From Methylopumilus sp036567085 (GTDB lineage Bacteria > Pseudomonadota > Gammaproteobacteria > Burkholderiales > Methylophilaceae), in assembly GCA_036567085.1 (NCBI GenBank), contig DATCVG010000070.1:1-5102 (forward strand): a DNA stretch of 5,102 bases, written 5' to 3'. A model generated the notes under the pieces. The model had not been told where the DNA came from and searched no databases. It worked only from the letters and a program-made list of their open reading frames with translations. Position 1 is the stretch's first letter; the number at the start of each line of letters is the position of its first letter. Positions 1 to 5,102 of this stretch are shown piece by piece. A program made the position numbers and the translations under genes.

Positions 1-1
1 T

Positions 2-1324
2 TTAGTTAAAGATATTAAAGATATTGCATCAACAATGAAAAAAGCATTTTATGTTGCATCAAGCGGCAGGCCTGGCCCTGTTCTCGTTGATATACCAAAA
101 GATATTACAGCCGAAAAATACGAATTTAGTTATCCAAAATCAGTGCATTTAAGATCTTATAACCCTATTATTAAGGGTCATAGCGGTCAAATTAAAAAAG
201 CTTTATCGCTCCTTTTAAATGCGAAAAGACCAATGATCTATTCAGGTGGTGGCGTTGTATTAGGAGATGCCTCTTCACAATTATCTAAATTTGTTCGCAC
301 TATCGGATCCCCCATCACAAGCACACTTATGGGTTTGGGTGGCTTTCCAGCAAGCGATAAACAGTTTCTCGGCATGTTGGGCATGCATGGCACTTATGAG
401 GCTAATATGGCGATGCAAGAATGTGATGTATTGTTGGCTGTTGGTGCTCGTTTTGACGACAGGGTAATTGGTAATCCAGAACATTTTTTATCAAAACCAA
501 AAACAATCATTCATATTGATATTGATCCATCATCTATTTCTAAAAGAGTAAAGATCGATATTCCTATCGTAGGCGATGTCGTTTCGGTACTCACTGAACT
601 CAATGATCTCTTATCTAAAGAGAAAATGAAACAAAACTCATATCTTAAACATTGGTTTAAAGATATTGATCAATGGCGATCAATGAATTGTTTAAGCTTT
701 AAAAATGACAAAAAACTTATTAAACCTCAATTTGTTATTCAAACATTACATAAAGTCACAAAGGGTGATGCGTTTATAACTTCGGATGTGGGGCAGCACC
801 AAATGTGGGCAGCGCAATATTATCCTTTTGACAAACCCAGAAGATGGATTAATTCGGGCGGGCTTGGAACGATGGGTGTTGGCCTACCTTACGCCATGGG
901 TGCTCAATTAGCACACCCTGATGCACAAGTTGCTTGCGTTACAGGCGAAGCTTCTATACAAATGTGTATTCAAGAATTATCTACATGTAAGCAATTCCAT
1001 TTGCCTATTAAGATTATTAATCTTAATAATCGTTACATGGGTATGGTAAGACAGTGGCAAGAATTTTTTTATGGAAATCGTTATGCAGAGTCCTACATGG
1101 AAGCATTACCTGATTTTGTAAAATTAGCCGAATCCTATGGGCACGTTGGAATGAAGATTGAAAAACCTAGCGATGTTGAACCGGCTCTAAAAGAAGCTTT
1201 TAGCAATAAACTTAAAGAACGTTTAGTCTTTATGGACTTTATTACCGATCAAAAAGAAAATGTATTTCCAATGGTTCCTAATGGAAAAGGCTTGTCAGAA
1301 ATGATTACAGCTGAGGATCTATAA
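2..1324 (+). CDS. ilvI: Acetolactate (acetohydroxyacid) synthase large subunit, 5' partial
   Basis: This is the catalytic subunit of acetohydroxyacid synthase. It condenses two pyruvates to acetolactate, or pyruvate plus 2-ketobutyrate to acetohydroxybutyrate, the first common step of valine/leucine/isoleucine synthesis in the cytosol. The frame is open from base 2 and the Met at 35 is internal: the residues before it (KDIKDIAST) continue the family alignment. About 440 residues are visible of a usual 565-575, so roughly 130 N-terminal residues, including the catalytic Glu of the PYR domain, lie outside. Counting from Met35, I see PGPVLVDIPKD near residue 20, the central FAD-binding domain with GARFDDRVIG at 137-146, and a C-terminal ThDP domain with GEASIQM (304-310) and NLNNRYMG. 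The Trp of VRQWQ (341) matches the substrate-specificity/herbicide Trp of the family. The Mg-binding GDG is GEA here. Its stop abuts ilvH. The symbol could equally be ilvB; identity is very secure. Confidence 0.97.
   Translation, partial: LVKDIKDIASTMKKAFYVASSGRPGPVLVDIPKDITAEKYEFSYPKSVHLRSYNPIIKGHSGQIKKALSLLLNAKRPMIYSGGGVVLGDASSQLSKFVRTIGSPITSTLMGLGGFPASDKQFLGMLGMHGTYEANMAMQECDVLLAVGARFDDRVIGNPEHFLSKPKTIIHIDIDPSSISKRVKIDIPIVGDVVSVLTELNDLLSKEKMKQNSYLKHWFKDIDQWRSMNCLSFKNDKKLIKPQFVIQTLHKVTKGDAFITSDVGQHQMWAAQYYPFDKPRRWINSGGLGTMGVGLPYAMGAQLAHPDAQVACVTGEASIQMCIQELSTCKQFHLPIKIINLNNRYMGMVRQWQEFFYGNRYAESYMEALPDFVKLAESYGHVGMKIEKPSDVEPALKEAFSNKLKERLVFMDFITDQKENVFPMVPNGKGLSEMITAEDL
1006..1028. repeat. 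23-bp perfect inverted repeat inside ilvI
   Basis: Two 11-base arms, TATTAAGATTA at 1006-1016 and TAATCTTAATA at 1018-1028, are exact reverse complements around a single T. The repeat lies in the coding sequence for PIKIINLNN, next to the ThDP motif. It is A/T-rich, so an RNA hairpin would be weak (about 10 pairs with a 3-nt loop). It may be an accident of AT-rich codons for Ile/Asn/Lys/Leu. No T-tract follows, so it is not a terminator. Confidence 0.6.
1313..1317 (+). promoter_or_regulatory. Ribosome binding site of ilvH, inside ilvI
   Basis: GAGGA lies 7 nt before the ilvH ATG and within the last codons of ilvI. With the TAAATG junction it suggests that ribosomes finishing ilvI can reinitiate on ilvH. 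That would help keep the two subunits of the enzyme in balance; the coupling itself is inferred. Confidence 0.7.
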
Positions 1325-1816
1325 ATGAGACATATTATTTCTCTTTTGATGGAAAACGAGTCTGGAGCTTTATCAAGAGTTTCAGGGCTTTTTTCTGCAA
1401 GGGGTTATAACATTGAATCTTTAACTGTAGCGCCCACTGAAGACCCAACGCTATCAAGAATGACCATTGTAACTTCTGGTTCGGATGAAATTATTGAACA
1501 AATCATTAAGCAGTTAAATAAATTAATTGATGTTGTAAAGGTGTTAGATCTTAATGATGGTCGATTCATTGAACGAGAATTAATGATCGTTAAAGTAAAA
1601 GCGAATGCTCAATATCGAGATGAGATGAAAAGGATGTGCGATATTTTTAGAGGGCGAATTATCGATGTTTCTGACAACTCTTTTACCATTGAGATAACAG
1701 GATCATCCAGTAAATTAGATGCTTATATTGAAAGTATTGATAAAGCGGCTATTTTAGAAACAGTGAGAACTGGTGCGTCAGGTATTGGACGCGGTGATAG
1801 AATTTTAAAAGTATAA
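1325..1816 (+). CDS. ilvH: Acetolactate synthase small (regulatory) subunit
   Basis: This is the regulatory subunit that binds the large subunit, raises its activity and confers valine feedback inhibition. At 163 aa it has the same length as E. coli IlvH. An N-terminal ACT domain (about residues 1-77) contains NESGALSRVSGLFSARGYNI (11-30) followed by ESLTVAPTEDPTLSR, nearly the family consensus. Asn11, Gly14 and Asn29, positions known in E. coli IlvH to affect valine binding, are all kept, so I predict a valine-sensitive enzyme. The C-terminal ALS_ss_C domain (about 83-158) has ERELMIVKV and IFRGRIIDVS and ends with GIGRGDRILKV. The ATG directly follows the ilvI stop with no gap and has GAGGA at a good distance. 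The conserved MRHIISLLMENESG start leaves no doubt about the start codon. Confidence 0.97.
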   Translation: MRHIISLLMENESGALSRVSGLFSARGYNIESLTVAPTEDPTLSRMTIVTSGSDEIIEQIIKQLNKLIDVVKVLDLNDGRFIERELMIVKVKANAQYRDEMKRMCDIFRGRIIDVSDNSFTIEITGSSSKLDAYIESIDKAAILETVRTGASGIGRGDRILKV

Positions 1817-1827
1817 ATTAAAACTGA

Positions 1828-1832
1828 AAGGG
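1828..1832 (+). promoter_or_regulatory. Ribosome binding site of ilvC
   Basis: AAGGG sits 4 nt before the ilvC ATG at 1837 in the 20-nt gap after ilvH. The spacing is slightly short, but it is the only purine-rich stretch there and it supports the chosen start. The gap is too short for an obvious separate promoter. Confidence 0.6.
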
Positions 1833-1836
1833 TATT

Positions 1837-2853
1837 ATGAAGGTTTATTACGACAAAGATGCTGATTTAAATTTAATTAAAAAATTGAATGTAGCTATTG
1901 TAGGTTATGGCTCACAGGGTCATGCTCACGCAGCTAATCTAAAAGAATCAGGCGTCAACGTCACTGTTGCTCTCAGAAAAGGTGGTGCTTCATGGGATAA
2001 AGCCAAAAATGCTGGACATAACGTTTCAGAAATTAATGAAGCCGTTAAAAATGCTGATGTCGTTATGCTTTTAATTCCAGATGAAACAATGCCTCAAATT
2101 TTTCATCAAGAAGTCGCGCCATTCTTGAAAAAAAATGCAGTCTTGGCTTTCGCACACGGATTTAATATCCACTATAACCAAATTATTCCAAGGGAAGATC
2201 TTGATGTCATTATGATTGCGCCTAAAGGGCCTGGCCATACAGTGCGCTCAGAGTATCTCAAAGGTGGTGGTGTACCTACATTAATTGCAATTTATCAAAA
2301 TAAATCTGGTAAAGCTAAAGACATCGCGCTGTCATATGCAGCGGCAAATGGAGGCACTAAAGGCGGCGTCATTGAAACAGATTTCCGTGAAGAAACTGAA
2401 ACTGATTTATTTGGAGAACAAGCTGTTTTATGTGGCGGTGCAGTTGAACTTGTTAAAGCAGGTTTTGAAATATTAACTGAAGCAGGATACGCTCCAGAAA
2501 TGGCTTATTTTGAATGCTTACATGAACTTAAACTCATTGTAGATTTAATGTATGAAGGTGGTATTGCTAATATGAACTATTCCATCTCAAACAATGCTGA
2601 GTATGGTGAATACGTGACTGGCCCAAGAGTGATTGGTAATGAAGCCAAATTAGCAATGAAAGAAGCTTTGAAAAATATTCAAAACGGTGAATATGCAAAA
2701 CGTTTCATCCTTGAAGGAAAAACAAACTATCCAGAAATGACAGCAAGAAGAAGACTGAATGCTGAACATCCTATTGAAAAAGTCGGCTCACAATTAAGAT
2801 CAATGATGCCTTGGATTGCTAAAAACAAGCTTGTAGATCAAAGCAAAAACTAG
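1837..2853 (+). CDS. ilvC: Ketol-acid reductoisomerase, class I, NADP-type
   Basis: This enzyme converts acetolactate or acetohydroxybutyrate to the 2,3-dihydroxy acids by a Mg-dependent alkyl migration and NAD(P)H reduction, directly after the IlvIH step. At 338 aa it is the short (class I) form. The N-terminal Rossmann domain has GYGSQG at 23-28. The cofactor loop LRKGGAS keeps Arg47 and a hydroxyl residue at Ser52, which favours NADPH. The C-terminal knotted helical domain begins near residue 183. By numbering shared with Pseudomonas IlvC, all catalytic and metal residues are present: His107, Lys130, Asp190, Glu194, Glu226, Glu230 and Ser251. The protein ends with GSQLRSMMPWI and a short polar tail. 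It follows ilvH by 20 nt and precedes psd by 4 nt, so it is in the same operon. Nothing is missing or broken. Confidence 0.98.
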   Translation: MKVYYDKDADLNLIKKLNVAIVGYGSQGHAHAANLKESGVNVTVALRKGGASWDKAKNAGHNVSEINEAVKNADVVMLLIPDETMPQIFHQEVAPFLKKNAVLAFAHGFNIHYNQIIPREDLDVIMIAPKGPGHTVRSEYLKGGGVPTLIAIYQNKSGKAKDIALSYAAANGGTKGGVIETDFREETETDLFGEQAVLCGGAVELVKAGFEILTEAGYAPEMAYFECLHELKLIVDLMYEGGIANMNYSISNNAEYGEYVTGPRVIGNEAKLAMKEALKNIQNGEYAKRFILEGKTNYPEMTARRRLNAEHPIEKVGSQLRSMMPWIAKNKLVDQSKN

Positions 2854-2857
2854 TTTC

Positions 2858-3502
2858 ATGGTAAAAAAAACTTACCCTATAATCGCTAGAGAAGGCTGGC
2901 CATTTCTCATAACATCGATTGCTATATCAGCCTTAGTATTTAATATATGCACTTTATGGTCGATTCCTCTTTGGATCATCTCATTATTTATTTTGCAATT
3001 TTTTAGAGATCCAAAAAGGAATACGCCTTCTAAAAAAAGTATCGTGGTATCAGCGGCTGATGGCAGAGTAATTGTAATTGAAAAATGCAAAGACAATTAT
3101 CTCAATAGACCTGCAATTAAAGTAAGCGTCTTTATGAATGTTTTCAATGTCCACTCGAACAAAATCCCCGTCAAGTCAACCGTTATGAATAAATGGTATT
3201 TCCCGGGCAAATTCCTAAATGCGGCCTTATCAAAAGCATCATTAGAGAATGAAAGATGCGCACTTCATCTTAAAACTAAAGAAGGTTTTGATATCACTTG
3301 CGTTCAAATTGCAGGCTTAATTGCGAGAAGAATTTTATGCTATGTAAATAAAGGTGATGTATTGGATGTTGGTGAAAGATATGGATTTATAAGATTTGGT
3401 TCTCGTGTTGATTTATTCTTACCTATCAATTCAAAAATAAACGTTTCTCTTGGCGAAAAAGTTTTTAATGGCGAAACCATTATTGCTGAATTAAAAAAAT
3501 AA
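2858..3502 (+). CDS. psd: Phosphatidylserine decarboxylase proenzyme, short (type II-A) form
   Basis: This enzyme decarboxylates phosphatidylserine to phosphatidylethanolamine at the inner membrane. At 214 aa it belongs to the short Psd family, whose self-cleavage site is Gly-Ser rather than the LGST of the long E. coli type. Cleavage is expected between Gly181 and Ser182 in RFGSRVDLFLP. This gives a beta chain of 181 residues and an alpha chain of 33 residues whose N-terminal Ser becomes the pyruvoyl group. Asp68 (SAADGRV) and His99 (FNVHSN) fit the Asp-His-Ser triad used for self-processing. The start MVKKTYPIIAREGWPF matches the family. Residues about 15-50 are hydrophobic, forming one or two membrane segments, followed by FFRDPKR. 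The start lies 4 nt after the ilvC stop with no clear Shine-Dalgarno, so translation probably depends on coupling to ilvC. The link to amino-acid genes is positional and recalls other betaproteobacteria, where pssA usually follows; here it does not. Confidence 0.95.
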   Translation: MVKKTYPIIAREGWPFLITSIAISALVFNICTLWSIPLWIISLFILQFFRDPKRNTPSKKSIVVSAADGRVIVIEKCKDNYLNRPAIKVSVFMNVFNVHSNKIPVKSTVMNKWYFPGKFLNAALSKASLENERCALHLKTKEGFDITCVQIAGLIARRILCYVNKGDVLDVGERYGFIRFGSRVDLFLPINSKINVSLGEKVFNGETIIAELKK

Positions 3503-3503
3503 A

Positions 3504-3977
3504 TTAATTATCTAAAAATAAACGAAGCTCATTTAAAGCTAATCTATATACGTCCCTCTTAAATTCAATCACCTCACTAAGAGGTAACCAGTAATCATGC
3601 CATCGCCATGCATCAAATTCAGGTTTTTTGGTGTTTCTCAAGAATATATCGGTATCTTGACCCTTCATTCTTAATAGATACCATATTTGTTTTTGACCTT
3701 TGTAAGTGCCTCTAAAATCTCTTCGAAGCCATTGTGATGGCACTTCGTATTTCAACCAGTCTTTTGTTCGGCCTAGTATTTCTACATGATGCGGCTTTAA
3801 TCCTACTTCTTCCATAAGCTCTCGATACATAGCCTGTTCTGGCGCCTCGCCTTTTTGAATGCCACCTTGAGGAAATTGCCAAGCATGTTCTTGTGCACGC
3901 TTTGCCCAAAAAACCTGATTCTCAGCATTACAAATTACAATGCCAACATTGGGCCGATACCCATCTTTATCAATCAT
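3504..3977 (-). CDS. rppH: RNA pyrophosphohydrolase (Nudix family)
   Basis: RppH removes pyrophosphate from 5'-triphosphate (or diphosphate) ends of transcripts, leaving a monophosphate that stimulates RNase E decay. The 157-aa protein carries a perfect Nudix box at residues 38-60: Gly38, Glu44, then the R52-E53-L-M-E56-E57-V-G-L core that binds the catalytic Mg ions. The start MIDKDGYRPNVGIV, the stretch AWQFPQGGIQKGE and the block YEVPSQWLRRDFRGTYKGQKQIWYLL match RppH rather than generic Nudix hydrolases. The C-terminus (EVIEFKRDVYRLAL) also fits. It is shorter than E. coli RppH (176 aa), lacking the usual tail beyond the core. A TAAGG Shine-Dalgarno lies 7 nt before the ATG. The gene converges on psd with one base between stops and is divergent from the propeller lipoprotein gene. 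No functional tie to the neighbours is visible. Confidence 0.96.
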   Translation of the reverse strand: MIDKDGYRPNVGIVICNAENQVFWAKRAQEHAWQFPQGGIQKGEAPEQAMYRELMEEVGLKPHHVEILGRTKDWLKYEVPSQWLRRDFRGTYKGQKQIWYLLRMKGQDTDIFLRNTKKPEFDAWRWHDYWLPLSEVIEFKRDVYRLALNELRLFLDN

Positions 3978-4075
3978 AGAAATACCTTAAGATTTACTTC
4001 AGTTTTTTTATTGATTTAGTTTAAATAAAAGCCAGAATTAAAGCTAGAATCTATTAAGAAAAAATTGAAAAAAAC
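3978..4075. promoter_or_regulatory. Divergent intergenic region, rppH / propeller lipoprotein
   Basis: These 98 nt must carry the start signals for both divergent genes. On the + strand TAGAAT at 4045-4050 is a fair -10 candidate, but nothing close to TTGACA lies 16-18 nt before it. TTGATT at 4011-4016 would pair at 17 nt with the weaker AGAATT at 4034-4039. On the minus strand I find only diffuse AT-rich candidates. No operator-like palindrome or GC-rich hairpin is visible. The lipoprotein gene has only A-rich sequence before its ATG, without a clear Shine-Dalgarno. Confidence 0.4.
3985..3989 (-). promoter_or_regulatory. Ribosome binding site of rppH
   Basis: On the minus strand TAAGG lies 7 nt upstream of the rppH ATG (3977-3975). 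It confirms this Met as the start, in agreement with the conserved MIDKDGYRPNVGI N-terminus. Confidence 0.75.
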
Positions 4076-5017
4076 ATGACTTTTAAAAATTTTATTTTAG
4101 TTATTTTATGTATATTCCTTAGCGGATGTTTCAGCGCACCTATTGCCTATATTACTAATCAAGGCTCGAATACAGTTAGTGTCGTTGACATCAAAAAGAA
4201 AAAAATTAGACAAGAAATTTCTGTAGGTAATGGTCCTGTAGGCATTGCTATTTCTCTAAAGCAATCTTATGCCTATATTTCAAATGCCAATGATAGTTCT
4301 GTGAGTGTTTTGGATCTTCAACTTAATGAGGTTATTAAGACAATCAAACTTAATGGAACGCCAGTTGGAATTACTAAATCTAGCAACGAAGACTATATCT
4401 TTGTGAGCGATTGGTTTAATAGCGAGCTTTATGTAATCGAAACAAAATCTTTAGTGGTGATTAAAAAAATGACTGTTGGCAAATCACCTTCCGGCATAAT
4501 CTGTGACTCTAAAGGGAAGTATCTTTTTATTTCTAATCGCGACGAAAATACAGTTGAAATATATAACCAATCGGATTTAAATCTTGTTAACAAAATTAAA
4601 GTAGGTAAGCATCCATACGGCGTGTTTGTTAACAAAGACTTGCTTTTTGTTGTTAATGTCCTAGATGATTCAATATCTATTGTGAATACCAGTTCATTTG
4701 CTACAGAGACTATTAAGGTTGGCGATCATCCTTATGGCGTGGTATCTGATTTAAACAATCATTTTGCCTTTGTTACAAATACTCAAGATGACAATATTAG
4801 CGTCATTGATCTTAAATCAAAAAAGGAAGTCAAAAAGATTAAAGTGGGCGGGAATCCAGAAGGTATCGATATTAATGAGCAAAATAATATACTAATAACT
4901 TCTAATTGGAGAAGCGACTCAATTTCAATTATTGACTTAGAAAAACAAGAGTATCTCTATGAAATTAAAACGGGCAAACAAAGTCGATCTTTTGGTCAAT
5001 TTATTAAAATTGACTAA
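4076..5017 (+). CDS. Predicted lipoprotein with seven-repeat YVTN-type beta-propeller
   Basis: I recognise the fold but not the function. Residues 1-18 form a lipoprotein signal peptide: MTFKNF, a hydrophobic stretch, then the lipobox LSGC with the acylated Cys at 18. The next residue is Phe, not Asp, which in enteric sorting rules favours the outer membrane, facing the periplasm. The remainder (about 24-313) is seven copies of a 40-42-residue repeat. Each has a YI(T/S)N-like strand, a polar turn, (V/I)SV(V/I)D and then (V/L)G..P.G. The repeat Asn/Asp falls at 28, 70, 112, 154, 194, 235 and 277. Seven copies match a closed seven-bladed propeller, with the tail TGKQSRSFGQFI probably closing the ring. 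Such proteins often bind partners or ligands. In methylotrophs relatives occur near PQQ enzymes, but nothing here shows that role. No catalytic or heme motif (CXXCH) is present. It has its own promoter region and is divergent from rppH. Secretion and fold are secure; the role is open. Confidence 0.88.
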   Translation: MTFKNFILVILCIFLSGCFSAPIAYITNQGSNTVSVVDIKKKKIRQEISVGNGPVGIAISLKQSYAYISNANDSSVSVLDLQLNEVIKTIKLNGTPVGITKSSNEDYIFVSDWFNSELYVIETKSLVVIKKMTVGKSPSGIICDSKGKYLFISNRDENTVEIYNQSDLNLVNKIKVGKHPYGVFVNKDLLFVVNVLDDSISIVNTSSFATETIKVGDHPYGVVSDLNNHFAFVTNTQDDNISVIDLKSKKEVKKIKVGGNPEGIDINEQNNILITSNWRSDSISIIDLEKQEYLYEIKTGKQSRSFGQFIKID

Positions 5018-5079
5018 TGTTATATATAAAAACAATTTATAATTAATAAGTTAATTAATCAATAAAGGCGTTAATTCAA
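5018..5079 (+). promoter_or_regulatory. AT-rich spacer with promoter for the downstream gene
   Basis: This 62-nt spacer is almost entirely A/T. It contains an exact TATAAT at 5038-5043, about 36 nt before the next ATG. A good -35-like TTGACT sits at 5010-5015, overlapping the lipoprotein stop, but the spacing would be 22 nt, longer than the usual 16-18. A promoter here is plausible but not proven. AAAGG at 5064-5068 is a likely Shine-Dalgarno, 11 nt before the ATG at 5080. No stem plus T-tract terminator for the lipoprotein gene is seen. Confidence 0.45.
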
Positions 5080-5102
5080 ATGAAAAAAATTATTACCAGC
5101 AT
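5080..5102 (+). CDS. Start of an unidentified gene, 3' partial
   Basis: An ATG preceded by AAAGG opens a frame reading MKKIITS before the window ends. Lys-Lys followed by Ile-Ile resembles the beginning of a signal peptide or an N-terminal membrane segment, so an exported protein is possible. Seven codons are too few to identify it. The upstream spacing, Shine-Dalgarno and TATAAT are the main support that this is a real gene start. Confidence 0.55.

Noticed and set aside
8..25. Tandem AAAGATATT repeat at the window start
   Set aside because: It encodes KDIKDI within the conserved IlvI sequence and is only two copies, so it is ordinary coding sequence.
267..484. Overlapping short open frames on both strands inside ilvI
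   Set aside because: Both overlap strongly conserved IlvI sequence, have no supporting start signals and resemble no family.
2285..2476. 63-codon frame inside ilvC
   Set aside because: It is an out-of-frame shadow of the conserved IlvC catalytic region.
2872..3096. 74-codon antisense frame inside psd
   Set aside because: It lies opposite conserved Psd sequence and has no recognisable protein features.
3712..3909. 65-codon minus-strand frame inside rppH
   Set aside because: It overlaps the Nudix box in another frame; the rppH frame carries all the conserved motifs.
3979..4010. Possible terminator ending in a run of seven T at 4003-4009
   Set aside because: The sequence before the T run does not form a convincing stem, and it lies upstream of both flanking genes rather than at a gene end.
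4429..4635. 68-codon antisense frame inside the propeller gene
   Set aside because: It is opposite regular propeller repeats, which explain the open frame; no start signals were seen.
5018..5060. TTATATATAA and TTAATTAA palindromes after the lipoprotein gene
   Set aside because: They are short and expected in sequence that is nearly all A/T; no spacing or symmetry suggests an operator or terminator.

Overview
This is an ordinary-looking chromosomal stretch from an AT-rich, streamlined proteobacterium. The protein sequences (IlvI, IlvH, class I IlvC, short Psd, RppH) look betaproteobacterial. The low GC, small spacers and the order ilvI-ilvH-ilvC-psd suggest a Methylophilales-type organism, such as the OM43/Methylopumilus freshwater-marine methylotroph group. 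That placement is inference from recall, not from a search.

Positions 2-3502 (+ strand) hold a compact four-gene operon. It starts with the 3' three quarters of ilvI/ilvB (acetohydroxyacid synthase large subunit, cut by the window edge). Next come ilvH (its valine-sensing small subunit, abutting as TAAATG), ilvC (ketol-acid reductoisomerase, 20 nt later) and psd (short-type phosphatidylserine decarboxylase, 4 nt later). The first three carry out the first two common steps of valine/isoleucine synthesis (and leucine via the valine branch). Psd makes phosphatidylethanolamine at the inner membrane and is probably only a transcriptional passenger.

Positions 3504-3977 (- strand) hold rppH, a Nudix RNA 5'-pyrophosphohydrolase. 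It converges on psd with a single base between the two stop codons. A 98-nt divergent intergenic region (3978-4075) separates it from a + strand gene for a predicted lipoprotein (4076-5017), whose whole mature part is a seven-repeat YVTN-type beta-propeller. After a very AT-rich 62-nt spacer containing a perfect TATAAT, a new reading frame starts at 5080 and runs off the window.

I see no mobile element, CRISPR array, RNA gene or defence-like system. The points most worth a second look are the propeller lipoprotein of unknown role, the GEA variant of the thiamine-diphosphate motif in IlvI, a 23-bp perfect inverted repeat inside ilvI, and a gene order in which pssA-leuA (after psd) and proS (beside rppH) are not found where I would expect them.
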